A DNA stretch of 64,000 bases, taken from the NCBI GenBank assembly GCA_963920635.1, contig OY987299.1, positions 127,473,373 through 127,537,372 on the forward strand, read 5' to 3'. The stretch is from Pseudeuparius sepicola (lineage: Eukaryota; Arthropoda; Insecta; Coleoptera; Anthribidae). Shown here in pieces: positions 1-12,287 of the stretch (the first letter of the stretch is position 1; every line of letters begins with the position of its first letter). A program made the translations under genes and the position numbers. The notes beneath the pieces were generated by a model. The model did no database searches, had not been told where the DNA came from, and worked only from the letters and a program-made list of their open reading frames with translations.

Positions 1-285
1 GTGTATTGAATGAACTGTATTCAGTCTTGAAAGGTCAGGCGTTATAACATTTAGAACATCTTAAGAAAATGTTGTATTCACATCGTACGCACCAGTATTT
101 GCTTAAGGTCTTTTCGCGTATTCCCGCACGCACATTTATATCACAATTTTTAAATTGCACGAGAATATTGCTACTGGCACACGTATTCGTTTTTTTATTG
201 TTTTTTTTTTCTAAGCAACAAAATAGCCTGACAGTGGTTAATATGACATGATTGTTTAATTTACTGACTGGCCAGCCATTACACG
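1..285 (-). mobile_element. Truncated copy of the CAGGGTGATT short-element family
   Basis: The first ~285 bases align, as reverse complement, with the interior of the element at 53515-54077. Shared landmarks are the blocks around CATCTTAAGAAAATGTTG, TTTTTAAATT.CACGAGAATA and AGCCTGACAGTGGTTA. The window edge removes the rest, so only one border is visible, near 285. It carries a 60-codon open frame with no recognisable domain, which I read as chance. Confidence 0.6.
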
Positions 286-1839
286 TTACGTTTAATCATG
301 TAAAAATTGTTAGGTATAACCTGGATCGACACTATATTAAAGACCCGAGCATGATGTAATATGTAATATTTCATTGTTGTTTACGAACTGGGGTGGCGCC
401 TATCGACGAAAAAAATGGAGACTTATTTTAGGTTATAGGGGGGTATTTTGTGGTTATTGGTATGTCAATTACTGACGTTTAAAATGTACAGAATTTTAAA
501 TATCCAGCTTTATTACGATTTGCCTTCTTTTTACGGTAACGAATTGTCTTTGCGTCCAGTATTTAGCAGTTTTATCCCATTAACACAGCTTTTACATTAT
601 TTGTTTGCGATAACATGAAATTTCCATTCCCATGAAGAAATAATGGTATGCACACTGTACAGACCATTAGGTGAATTGCAGAAGAATAAACACTATTTTG
701 GAATTATATGGGATGATCTGATCAACCAGCTGAAAAAGCGAAAATTCTAGATATTATTTTGGAAGAGTATTTTGTAACGTATAATACCAATAGTCTTCCA
801 TATAAAGAAGAAACTGAAAAATCTAATGCGTTTTATGCTTACTTACAGTACAACTAGCCATGGACTTCATTTCCAACCAAAAGGTACCAAAAATACTCTT
901 GCATGCTTTTTGGACTCCCTTTTCTTAAGAAAATGTATGGAAATTAGAGGGACATAACAAATATTTTATTTTATTTTGGATATTAAATTCGTTGTAACAG
1001 TCACATTGGCATATTTTTATTTTATAAAAGATTCTGCAACAATGGTGTTTTAACATTAAACCACCGTTTAAATTTGTTTCGTCGTGTGGCGCCAGTGGCG
1101 ATCGCTTAAAACAGCTGTATGCACAGGTCTTTAATATATTGGTGGTCCAGGTATAACACTCTCCAAACAGTCGAAACCAAAACCACTTTTACCCTGGAAC
1201 AAAATCATTTTGATGGCCATAACCCAATTTTCCCTTAAAATTGGGTCTTTATGGAGGAAAAAGTGGACACTTTAGGACCGCCTTTGTATTTTTCCTTGCA
1301 ATTGGGAACGGAACACGGCATGATTTAAATAAGTCCGAAATTATATAGACGCAACCTAAAACCTAGAAACTAAAATTGAATTTTAATCACTTTATTCTAA
1401 ATCACTGGTGTTTTACCACCTTATTAATAAAACTCCACGTCCTATATTACTAAAAAAAAACAGTCCAACACACATTAAACACAACAAACGTTCCTTAAAA
1501 CAGGAAAATGAGACAAGTAACCGTAAACCACTACAAAAGGCTACCTGTGTAATTTCTACAATAAAATTTGAAAGTTATGAAAAATGGGATATGATAGTCT
1601 GTTTTATACAATCTGGGGAAAATGCCTATTTCTTTATAACTCGTACCTACCTACCTTTTCAGCCTATCCCTTTCAAAATGCGCAAAATGCCTACTTGTTG
1701 AAAGGGCACACTTCCAATTTATATACACATGAAATCATAAAAGCTATTAGTAACAATTATTGATAACTACTTAAGTAAATTATTAAGTATATATTTTTGG
1801 AATGGTAATTTTTTGCTGTATTAAAAATGCAAAAATATA
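286..1839. other. AT-rich interval with no recognised gene
   Basis: No convincing gene. About 860-950 resembles 13405-13500 (both have AACCAAAAGGTACCAAAA, then CTATGGAAAT after a spacer), so a small dispersed repeat is present in both places. Open frames such as 1408-1701 have low-complexity composition and no motif. Confidence 0.5.
680..856 (+). pseudogene. Possible decayed coding fragment, unrecognised
   Basis: After a TGA at 714-716 a frame stays open for about 45 codons to a TAG at 854-856. Its composition is protein-like (E, K, I, L and Y rich, with segments such as EKAKILDIILEEYF and YKEETEKSNAFYAYL). A second frame open from about 682 joins it only by a frameshift. There is no start codon and no family I recognise. 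It could be a relic of a transposon gene or chance. Confidence 0.15.
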
Positions 1840-2292
1840 CAGGGCGTTCCATTTAAAAAATAATTTCTTTCACCAGTAACTCTTAAAACCATTCATTAAA
1901 AAAAATGTAGTAGCAGCATTGGATTCTACGTAAAAAGTGCTTTGGAAATGTTTTTACAGAAACACAAAACTTTCAACATGAAAAAAGTTACGGCCACTTT
2001 TCGAAAACGCACATTTTCAAAAAATTGTAACTCAAGAACGGTGACAGATATCGATTTGCGGGTTTTGCCCTTAAGTTTATCATAGAAAATGAGCCTCAGA
2101 CACCAATATCAGTTTTCGTCTATCTCCGTCCCCCTGTACAGGTTTGTATTGAATCTTCGCACACCAACACTTTGAGTAGCCCTGTTGACCATTCAATTGT
2201 TTAAGGTGATTCCAAGGCACACTTGACTCGCCAGATGCCTTCAAATTTCCTATTTTGCCCAACTTTGACACCCAGCAGAATGGAACTCTCCG
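1840..2292 (+). mobile_element. 453-bp MITE with CAGGGCGTTCCATT ends
   Basis: The left end is CAGGGCGTTCCATTT and the right end is its degenerate inverse (GAATGGAACTCTCCG). Both are flanked by TATA, which fits a TA target duplication. Related sequence occurs at 54190-54960 and, inverted, at about 58560-58900; shared blocks are GGCACACTTGACTCG and CAGATG. The 63- and 102-codon frames crossing it are not conserved between copies, so they are not genes. Confidence 0.6.
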
Positions 2293-2304
2293 TATATTTT
2301 TTGT

Positions 2305-5300
2305 TCAATTTTGGAATGTGGGGAATATGGGGTGTCTTGAGTCTTGACCAACTCTGTGTCAAAACGTATCATAATTTAAGTACCTGCAGCCCGCGAAAAC
2401 TTTCTTTAACAAAAGGGGTGGCACGGCACATGTTGGGCATATTCACACTCAACTGCCAGTATCTCCTTACCCGTCACCAAATCCCCCTTTATCCCCGAAA
2501 AATCCCCCTCCCCGTTAGGACGCCGCCGTAATCCCCACTTTCCCTGGTCGGGGCGCCGCGCGACAAATAATTTCTTTGGCAACATTATCTCGGCTTCCGG
2601 TCCATATCGTGTTCCGGCCGTTTTTGCACCCTTTCGCCGGAAAGATTAATACCTCGCAGCCGGGCGGTTTCCAAAAGGCAGAAGGGTCCCGCGCCCTTAT
2701 ATTAATTACGGCGCGCCTTTTGCGAAATTCCAAATTAGCGAAATTAACAGGGGGCGCGCGTATTAGGCGACCTTGTCGAAGTCTGCGGGGGCTTGCGCTG
2801 ATTCGTGCATTCACGCGGGGGGCTTAAGAAACATTACCCGCACTTCGGTGCGTCGCGCCGACTCAGCCCTCTAATTCGCGCGATTTTGCGTGCTTGAATA
2901 ATTCCAATCAAAATAATTGAATTGAAAGGAATCCACCTGGTCTGCTGAAGAGTTGGTTCAATGTTTTGCCCTTGTTGCAGTAGCTTAGCGGTTCACATTG
3001 AACATCTTCACCTTTCAAGTCTGATGCTTCCCAAGCGAACACTTTGTAGGTAATGGTATTGCAACTGTTCGTTTAAACAGTTTACAAACAGTTTTGAGAT
3101 GTGATTTTGCTTGAAGCATTCTAGCCCGTATACTTTTTGTCTAAATTTGAAATGTGGGGAATATCGGGTGTCTTGACCAACTCTGTGTCAAAATGTATCA
3201 TAATTTAAGTACCTGCAGCCCGCGAAAACTTTCTTTAACAAAAGGGGTGGCACGGCACATGTTGGGCATATTCACACTCAACTGCCAGTATCTCCTTACC
3301 CGTCACCAAATCCCCCTTTATCCCCGAAAAATCCCCCTCCCCGTTAGGACGCCGCCGTAATCCCCACTTTCCCTGGTCGGGGCGCCGCGCGACAAATAAT
3401 TTCTTTGGCAACATTATCTCGGCTTCCGGTCCATATCGTGTTCCGGCCGTTTTTGCACCCTTTCGCCGGAAAGATTAATACCTCGCAGCCGGGCGGTTTC
3501 CAAAAGGCAGAAGGGTCCCGCGCCCTTATATTAATTACGGCGCGCCTTTTGCGAAATTCCAAATTAGCGAAATTAACAGGGGGCGCGCGTATTAGGCGAC
3601 CTTGTCGAAGTCTGCGGGGGCTTGCGCTGATTCGTGCATTCACGCGGGGGGCTTAAGAAACATTACCCGCACTTCGGTGCGTCGCGCCGACTCAGCCCTC
3701 TAATTCGCGCGATTTTGCGTGCTTGAATAATTCCAATCAAAATAATTGAATTGAAAGGAATCCACCTGGTCTGCTGAAGAGTTGGTTCAATGTTTTGCCC
3801 TTGTTGCAGTAGCTTAGCGGTTCACATTGAACATCTTCACCTTTCAAGTCTGATGCTTCCCAAGCGAACACTTTGTAGGTAATGGTATTGCAACTGTTCG
3901 TTTAAACAGTTTACAAACAGTTTTGAGATGTGATTTTGCTTGAAGCATTCTAGCCCGTATACTTTTTGTCTAAATTTGAAATGTGGGGAATATCGGGTGT
4001 CTTGACCAACTCTGTGTCAAAATGTATCATAATTTAAGTACCTGCAGCAGCCCGCGAAAACTTTCTTTAACAAACTGGATGGCACATGTTGGGCATATTC
4101 ACACTCAACTGCCAGTATCTCCTCACCCGTCACCAAATCCCCCCTTATCCCCGAAAAATCCCCCTCCCCGTTAGGACGCCGCCGTAATCCCCACTTTCCC
4201 TGGTCGGGGCGCCGCGCGACAAATAATTTCTTTGGCAACATTATCTCGGCTTCCGGTCCATATCGTGTTCCGGCCGTTTTTGCACCCTTTCGCCGGAAAG
4301 ATTAATACCTCGCAGCCGGGCGGTTTCCAAAAGGCAGAAGGGTCCCGCGCCCTTATATTAATTACGGCGCGCCTTTTGCGAAATTCCAAATTAGCGAAAT
4401 TAACAGGGGTGTCCGTATTAGTCGACCTTGTCGAAGTCTGCGGGGGCTTGCGCTGATTCGGGCATTCACGCGGGGGGTTCAAGAAACATTACCCACTTCG
4501 GTGCGTCGCGCCGACTCAGCCCTCTAATTCGCGCGATTTTGCGTGCTTGAATAATTCCAATCAAAATAATTGAATTGAAAGGAATCCACCTGGTCTGCTG
4601 AAGAGTTGGTTCAATGTTTTGCCCTTGTTGCAGTAGCTTAGCGGTTCACATTGAACATCATCACCTTTCAAGTCTGATGCTTCCCAAGCGAACACTTTGT
4701 AGGTAATGGTATTGCAACTGTTCGTTTAAACAGTTTACAAACAGTTTTGAGATGTGATTTTGCTTGAAGCATTCTAGCCCGTATACTTTTTGTCTAAATT
4801 TGAAATGTGGGGAATATCGGGTGTCTTGACCAACTCTGTGTCAAAATGTATCATAATTTAAGTACCTGCAGCAGCCCGCGAAAACTTTCTTTAACAAACT
4901 GGATGGCACATGTTGGGCATATTCACACTCAACTGCCAGTATCTCCTCACCCGTCACCAAATCCCCCCTTATCCCCGAAAAATCCCCCTCCCCGTTAGGA
5001 CCCCGCCGTAATCCCCACTTTCCCTGGTCGGGGCGTCGCGCGACAAATAATTTCTTTGGCAACATTATCGCAGCTTCCGGTCCATATCGTGTTCCGGCCG
5101 TTTTTGCGCCCGTTCGCCGGAAAGATTAATACCTCGCAGCCGGGCGGTTTCCAAAAGGCAGAAGGGTCCCGCGCCCTTATATTAATTACGGCGCGCCTTT
5201 TGCGAAATTCCAAATTAGCGAAATTAACAGGGGGCGCGCGTATTAGTCGACCTTGTCGAAGTCTGCGGGGGCTTGCGCTGATTCGGGCATTCACGCGGGG

Positions 5301-6436
5301 GGTTCAAGAAACATTACCCACTTCGGTGCGTCGCGCCGACTCAGCCCTCTAATTCGCGCGATTTTGCGTGCTTGAATAATTCCAATCAAAATAATTGAAT
5401 TGAAAGGAATCCACCTGGTCTGCTGAAGAGTTGGTTCAATGTTTTGCCCTTGTTGCAGTAGCTTAGCGGTTCACATTGAACATCATCACCTTTCAAGTCT
5501 GATGCTTCCCAAGCGAACACTTTGTAGGTAATGGTATTGCAACTGTTCGTTTAAACAGTTTACAAACAGTTTTGAGATGTGATTTTGCTTGAAGCATTCT
5601 AGCCCGTATACTTTTTGTCTAAATTTGAAATGTGGGGAATATCGGGTGTCTTGACCAACTCTGTGTCAAAATGTATCATAATTTAAGTACCTGCAGCAGC
5701 CCGCGAAAACTTTCTTTAACAAACTGGATGGCACATGTTGGGCATATTCACACTCAACTGCCAGTATCTCCTCACCCGTCACCAAATCCCCCCTTATCCC
5801 CGAAAAATCCCCCTCCCCGTTAGGACCCCGCCGTAATCCCCACTTTCCCTGGTCGGGGCGTCGCGCGACAAATAATTTCTTTGGCAACATTATCGCAGCT
5901 TCCGGTCCATATCGTGTTCCGGCCGTTTTTGCGCCCGTTCGCCGGAAAGATTAATACCTCGCAGCCGGGCGGTTTCCAAAAGGCAGAAGGGTCCCGCGCC
6001 CTTATATTAATTACGGCGCGCCTTTTGCGAAATTCCAAATTAGCGAAATTAACAGGGGGCGCGCGTATTAGGCGACCTTGTCGAAGTCTGCGGGGGCTTG
6101 CGCTGATTCGTGCATTCACGCGGGGGGCTTAAGAAACATTACCCGCACTTCGGTGCGTCGCGCCGACTCAGCCCTCTAATTCGCGCGATTTTGCGTGCTT
6201 GAATAATTCCAATCAAAATAATTGAATTGAAAGGAATCCACCTGGTCTGCTGAAGAGTTGGTTCAATGTTTTGCCCTTGTCGCAGTAGCTTAGCGGTTCA
6301 CGCTGAACACCTTCACCTTTCAAGTCTGATGCCTCCCAAGCGAACACTTTGTAGGTAATGGTATTGCAACTGTTCGTTTAAACAGTTTACAAACAGTTTT
6401 GAGATGTGATTTTGCTTGAAGCATTCGAGCCCGTAT
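2305..6436. repeat. Tandem array A: five ~827-bp units
   Basis: Five head-to-tail units recur at offsets of 829, 827, 824 and 825 bp. Each begins with a stretch like the 3' flank of the MITE family (TTTGAAATGTGGGGAATAT), then an ordinary part, a GC-rich core of about 350 bp (2520-2890 in unit 1) and an AT-rich tail. Units 1-2 share AAAAGGGGTGGCACGGCACA; units 3-5 have a deletion there and an added CAG. Unit 5 mixes the variants of units 2 and 4, which suggests gene conversion or unequal crossing over. The 60-100 codon frames on both strands simply recur with the period and contain no domain, so I read the unit as non-coding. Confidence 0.92.
2839..2852. other. Hairpin with C(UUCG)G tetraloop, repeated in array A
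   Basis: CGCACTTCGGTGCG forms a 5-bp stem closed by the very stable C(UUCG)G loop. It is intact in unit 1 (2839-2852), unit 2 (3668-3681) and unit 5 (6144-6157). In units 3 and 4 two bases are lost from the left arm, leaving a 3-bp stem. No transcript is implied by the sequence alone. Confidence 0.5.
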
Positions 6437-7419
6437 AGTGGTTCGATGTTGTACGTAAACAAAACCTAAGGAAACAACGACTTAAAATTAAAAAAAATGG
6501 TTTTGCGTTTCTGATAGCTTGAAAACAAAAACGTGTTCTTATATTTTTCTCGTAAGTTTGATAGTTTCTAAGAAAATGACTGTGAATGTTTTGTTGCTGT
6601 TGTTAGTAAATCTAATATCATTTCCAACATATTTGCTGGGTGTAAGTGGGCTGATTACTGACCTGAATTTACGACCCGGTTGCATTTTTCCTTGCATTGA
6701 TGCCAACTCAGAACGTCGTCAACGTCGAAATAACCAGTTGACAGTCCTAAGTAAAGACCTCTTAAAAATTGAACTTTATACTTGCCCATCAAAATCGCAT
6801 GCAATAGATAGGAATGTAAAAAGTATGCCAACGACTATTTTAATTCGATAATTAGCATCTTGGATGTCGCCATTAGACGTCTACCTATCAGGAATAGCTG
6901 AATTTCTGAATTACTCAAGAAGAGTCTAAAAACTTCATAACAAAGTACAGTATGGAATTTTACAAATCTACCCAATCATTTCCAAATGAACTTGCCAAAA
7001 GTTTCTCCACCGTCAGCAACCCACATCACATTATTTTTCTACAGCTAACTCAGCCAACGTCGGCGAGGCCCCAGGCATCCCTTCAAAAACTTGAAAATCG
7101 ACACGAGGGAGGTCAAATGGTGGCAATTTGCGGCGGTATTAGCACCATGGGATTTACAGCAGCTGGAAAATGCTTAGCGCAGCGACTTGTCATGCCCTAC
7201 CACCATCGAAAGATTTTACAATTATTATTATATTTAAGGTTTTTTATTGATTTGGTCTATACCTGAGAGAAGCCTTATATGAAAGGAATGTATTTGTTAA
7301 AAGTATATTGCGAAGCCCGTACTCTAGAAGCAATAAGAGTTTTCGTTTTATACCTGAGAAAATAAACCTACTTCTGATGGGTTTAAAAAATGCGAACTGG
7401 AGAAAACCAACGAACTGTA
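6437..7419. other. Interval with one unrecognised 110-codon frame
   Basis: The frame 6519-6851 (+) encodes a protein with a hydrophobic segment at about residues 20-45 that could act as a signal or membrane segment. It then has a charged RRQRRNN stretch and four cysteines. I recognise no family, and no splice or promoter context supports it. The rest shows nothing recognisable. Confidence 0.25.
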
Positions 7420-8148
7420 CAGGGTGGTCAGATAAGAATGCAAAGTGCTGTATCTCGGAAACTATTCGTCGTAGAGACTTGCGGAAAAATTTTTTTAGAA
7501 TAAAGTGGCCAAGAGAAAAACCTGGAAATTATTTTCAGATTTCCAAGATAGTCACCGCCATCTTAAACTTTTAAGGTGATTTTTCACGGAAATCCACATA
7601 GTAATGTTACCAAAATAATATGTTTTTTAAAGGTAAGCTTTATTCGAGTAATTTTTGTTTAACATTTTTTGACATATCTATTAAAATAAAGTGGTGGGAG
7701 TGATTCAATGGTTTTTTTTTACCTAAACAGCTGTAACTCCTAAATGACTGAACGGATTTCAACAAACTTGGTCTCGTTGGAAAAAGCATTTATTGGTCCA
7801 TCAAACCCATTTTACCCGCGATATGTCTAAGTCTCAGTGATGCCGCTAGAGCGCGTTTTTTGATATAATAACAGAAAATTGCAAAATTCTCGAAGAAATT
7901 AAATGCAATAATATTACTTTTTTTCATAAAAATGTATTGAAATAACACCTAAATAGGCTAGTGAAAACAGTATCCCGATATCCTATTCCTAGCTGAAAAT
8001 ATCAAAGAAAGAAAATTTAGTTTTATCATAAAATTTAAAAAAGACGCTGTTACACCGGTATTTATTCTTATTTGTCTTTTTTACCGCAAGTCTCTACGAC
8101 GAAATGTTTCCGAGATACAGCACTTTGCATTCCTATCTGACCACCCTG
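7420..8148 (+). mobile_element. 729-bp TA-flanked element, short form of the 50459 foldback family
   Basis: Ends are CAGGGTGGTCAGATA and its inverse, with about 70 bp of terminal inverted repeat (including GTGCTGTATCTCGGAAAC) and TA on both sides (7418-7419, 8149-8150). The left 650 bp aligns with the left arm of 50459-52296. At about 8080 it switches directly to the last ~70 bp of the right arm. No transposase frame is present, so it is non-autonomous. Confidence 0.8.
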
Positions 8149-8987
8149 TACAGTGTTCATCGCATTAAGCTCTCACCTTCGTGTATCTTTTTATATTTTG
8201 GTCATCACTGCTTTCACCCTCCAAACTTAGAAAAGGAATAGTTCTATTATTTCAGCATCTGGTAAAATCATAGAAGAGCATCCGATATCTAATGGATGCA
8301 CTCTAGTTTTTCAGTTGTTCGAGGCGGTAAACATACTACAGCTTTTTCCAATAACCATCTACGAACAATCGAACTATGAAACTAACCATTTTATAACAGT
8401 GTTACTCGTTCTTGTACGTATCAAAACTCGCCAGATAATACTAGATCCGAAATATTCGAAACTAAGTAACACAGAAAATGGCTCCATAATGGCTGTCAAA
8501 TTAACTATTAAGTTTATTATTTCCTGAACGTATTGATATAATAGTGCAGCATAATCTCACAACTATGTTATTCTACACTTAGACTTTGGTAATACCTATA
8601 GTATTCCAGAAAAATATGGTTTAAAAATAACTGTGTTAGGCCCTTGTTTTTTTTTTAGTTTTAAGTAAGTATATCTAACAAAAAATATCTTGTTAATCAA
8701 TGTGTGTATATGCGCAGAACTAAGTTTGCGAACTGCATTCAACTTATTTGCAGCAGCAGCAGCAGTAGGAGATGTGATTAAAATATAATATTATAATCAG
8801 GCAGTTAAGTAGTGGTCGAGTGAAGCACGGTCAAACTAGATAGTAAAGTAACCAACAATCATGAATAACTACCCTACACCCTCTAACCCATTCTAGTAGC
8901 TGTAGAAGACATCGAAGTCTCCTACATCTCACCGCTACAAACTAATATCAATTTGAATAAATAACACCTAGCCGATGAAAACCGCAT
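8149..8987. other. AT-rich interval, no gene seen
   Basis: Only a short CAG run (about 8751-8765) stands out. The 70-codon frame at 8315-8527 has no recognisable feature. Confidence 0.5.
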
Positions 8988-9029
8988 CTCCGGTAGCTTA
9001 GTTGGCCACTGTAGGAGTCCCGGCCGGAG
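8988..9029 (+). repeat. tRNA-derived relic (A box and acceptor stem, no B box)
   Basis: TAGCTTAGTTGG at 8994-9005 matches the Pol III A-box consensus exactly. It lies between CTCCGG (8988-8993) and CCGGAG (9024-9029), which can pair as a 6-bp acceptor-like stem. The anticodon arm and B box are absent, and a T run follows at about 9034. This looks like an internally deleted tRNA pseudogene or a SINE head, not a working tRNA. Confidence 0.45.
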
Positions 9030-10179
9030 TGCATTTTTTTAATTGATACCCTTTACCTGATATGCGACTAAAACCTAATAGTATCTAAAAACCTGAGTCA
9101 CATTAATTTAATGGTAAAATTTTGCCTTAACTTTAACATTTCTATTTACATATTCTTCTATTTGAAACAGAAGGATCTAAGTGCTTTTCATATAAATCGA
9201 ACTTTACCGAAACGCATTAACTACAGGTTTCGCTCTTTTTTTAAACGGGAGTATTCCAAGATAAAAACAGACGGACGAGTAAAAAGTAATCTCGGGGACC
9301 GGATTAACTGACTTTCCGTTTAGCAGAGGCGCATTTAGTTCCGGCAACTGGGAAAAAGTTTTTCAATCAAAATCACTGCAAACACAATCCGCCGTGTCTA
9401 CGTGCTGTTTCAATTAACGTTTTCGAATCGATTAAAATTTAAAAAGTGGCCCCTGTGTAATAGAGGGGCCACAGGCCTGTTTGCCAGACTACTCGACGGA
9501 TCCATTACCGAATATTTTGCATGCTAATGCCTCGTTATTTCGTTTTTTAATTAAATTTATTTTGTTCTTAAATTACGGAAAGCTATATTCGCAAATTGGA
9601 AATACAAATTGTAATTAACATAAACAATGCTATATAGTGAAACTACGAAAATAACAATTTATTGTTACCTACCTCATAAATTATTATTTAACGTTCGTTA
9701 TTAAAATACTATTTCTTTATTACATTTTTTTTAAAAAATCAGTGCTATTCGTAACTTTGCACCAAATGGGAAAATGTTTTGGTATTATATTTTCTGAAAA
9801 TCTGATTTCTGGCTACGTTAGCGTATGTTTTGATTACACTATTGTGCTTAAAAAGAGTTGTGACGTAATAGCCCATTAATGTCAAATACATTTAAAATAA
9901 AAAATGGAAAAAAACCGGGTTTGCCTTGGAGACATCTGGAAAAGTTATCAAGAAAATGTGTTTGTATTGTATTATTGTGCCCCTATGACAATTTTTAGGA
10001 AGATATCAGGATATTCGTTCTTTATTTCTTGATATTCCTGGAATTGAAATTGAAATCGCATAAAACTCAATACCATATCATTTTGTTTCACTGAATTCCA
10101 AAATATAGATGCGTTTTATGTAAAAATATTGCAACACTGGCCCAGGGAATGAACTTAAAATTAAAAAGTTAGTGCATAC
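9030..10179. other. AT-rich interval with one perfect hairpin
   Basis: No gene recognised. At 9446-9472 GTGGCCCCT and AGGGGCCAC form a perfect 9-bp stem around a 9-base loop; its role is unknown. The frame 9111-9311 is lysine/arginine-rich without a motif. Confidence 0.5.
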
Positions 10180-11290
10180 ACATAAAAAAATCCGGTGTTA
10201 AATTTGACAAGAAAAGTGGTCTATATAAGTCCACACCATATCCGGCAAATTGTACACCTTCTTTTTTGGTCAATTTCACCAAATGTTCTGGTGTCAATAA
10301 GAACTATGCTGGTGTGAATATTGAACACGGCGTTGTGTAAGATTAACACCGGGTTGTGTAACTTATACACGCAATTTGGTCAAAATGGTGTAATTTAATT
10401 TATTTGGTATTCCCCTTTTCTTCTTCTTGCTCTTTTATTATTATTTTAAAGAAATTTCAAATGTCATTGATAAGTTCAAATTAAGAACTTGTAACAATAA
10501 AATAAAACTAAAAGATAAAGAAGCTGTATGAACCAGGCATAATATGTGCTTGGTTTTTAATTTAAATTTAAATTTAACATTCATTTTCACAGCCAAAAAT
10601 ATTTGATTATTAAAAAGTTATGTATATAATATCGTACGAATTCGTAAGAAAAGTGTACCTAACCACAAACACAAGAAATGCTTTATGTTAGGAGGTTATT
10701 TATACAAATTCGTACATTTTGATGATGATTAGACAGGCGTGTTCTCACAACCACAAAACAGTCAGATAATTTAAAATCCGCCAATCAGATTCGCGACTGG
10801 TTTCTGATTTCGGTGAGAACAAACTCATATCAACGCAGTCGCTGAGTATAGGTTGAGGGCTATCACCTCATCTATCACACAGTACCTTTCATCTGCATAT
10901 TCGCCTGTCGTTTTAACCCACCTGACTCACTATGCAATATAATATAATAACAACACCATTTTTGCACTAGCGGTCGGTAGAATCACTTTTATAACTATTA
11001 TACGCGCCACGCGGTCGAGTCACACGTCACACAAACTGATAAGCGCGACACGTTCGACAAATAACTGATGCCATGGCTTCGATTGCTTAAGATTTTACAC
11101 CCATAACTGATGAAATACCTTCCCCCTCTCATCTACCTAATACGAACTTGTGTTAATACGTTCAATTTGACACCGAATGGTGTTAATAAACACCGCGTGG
11201 TGTGAACCAACACGAAGCCGTGTTAGAAATATAAAAAATTTACACCCCCAAGTGTTAAAATTAACGAATTTGTTGTAGTGTGAATTTTAC
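10180..11290. mobile_element. Candidate ~1.1-kb element with GTGT/ACAC motif clusters at both ends
   Basis: About ten copies each of (T/C)GGTGT(T/G)A-like words or their inverse crowd into 10190-10395 and 11145-11285, while the 750 bp between has few. Examples are CCGGTGTTAA, CTGGTGTGAA, TTAACACC, TGGTGTTAA and GTTAAAATTAAC. Paired clusters of a short motif in both orientations resemble subterminal transposase-binding sites. I could not fix exact ends or a target duplication, and the interior has no coding frame. Confidence 0.4.
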
Positions 11291-12217
11291 CAAAGGAGGT
11301 TTGGTTAAGATATTTGGAATCTACCGATTTTCGTGTCAAATTTTCACCACTTACACGAAGAGGATTTGCACCGATTTTTATACTGTGCAATATTGCGTTG
11401 TTATATAACAAGCCGTGCAATAGTTATTGCCTGCGATATATTGGACAAAATTGACATTTTTTCTAGAACCTCCTTTCATATGACTACTAAAAACTGTGAA
11501 CATTATGTTCTGTCGAAGTACCTAGCAGGTATACCGATGATGTTTTAAAAACCCAAGAAAATCTAAAAGGTCCCACAATTTCTGCCGCACGTAGACCATT
11601 GTGTGCAGAAATAAAATTGCGAGAGCAAAAGCCGCCGAGCCAAAACAAGAAAAAAAAACACGCCGAAACAATAATTCCGCCCTAAACTATTCCCGACAAA
11701 AAGGGCAAAGCCCAGGAGTTTCCCTATAAATCGCCGGCGGCGGCGGAGTGTGGGTGGCCGCTTAATCTGAATGGCTATAAAATAAAAATTACCGTTTAAT
11801 ATTTTTCCCAGCCAGAGGGCCCTTTGTGCCGGTAATATTTCAGCAGCCGGCGGGAACAATACGCATCCCGCAGACGGTTTTAAATCTTTCTGGGGGCGGT
11901 CAAATACTTCCGGGAAGTTTACCCCTTTGCCCGTGTCAGAAACCAAACCTTGACTTTGTGAGGCTTTAAGCCATCCAATAAGTTAACTCGCTTTGAGTAA
12001 TGCTCTGTTGTCGAACTTCCATTATCTTTATTCGTTTGAGAATACACGAAGTTTCGGACAGTGGTTATCTCTGACCGTTCTCAAGTGTAATTATTACACA
12101 TTACCTACACTTGAGAAGCGGGAATTCTGGATATTACATTTTGTAATAGTATTTTTGTATGAAAGTAGAAAGAAATTTTTTTGTTTAAAGCCCTAAACAA
12201 ACAAATAGCCCATTATA
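11291..12217. other. Interval with a GC-rich block (about 11563-11960)
   Basis: The block is far richer in G+C than its surroundings and has CCGGCGGCGGCGG- and CAGCCGGCGGG-like runs. A 127-codon frame crosses it on the minus strand but shows no domain, and its arginine and proline content follows base composition. I read it as a non-coding GC island of unknown role. Confidence 0.4.
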
Positions 12218-12287
12218 CAGTGACCGGCAGAAAGTTGGACACAAAAATTTAATATTTTGAAACTCTGATTTCGATTAATTTAAATTT

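Noticed and set aside
2515..6132. Recurrent 74-103 codon frames on both strands of array A
   Set aside because: They repeat only because the unit repeats, occur on both strands over the same GC-rich core, change length between units and have no domain.
11563..11946. 127-codon minus-strand frame as a gene
   Set aside because: It lies in a GC-rich block where stop codons are rare, composition follows base content, and no signal or domain is seen.
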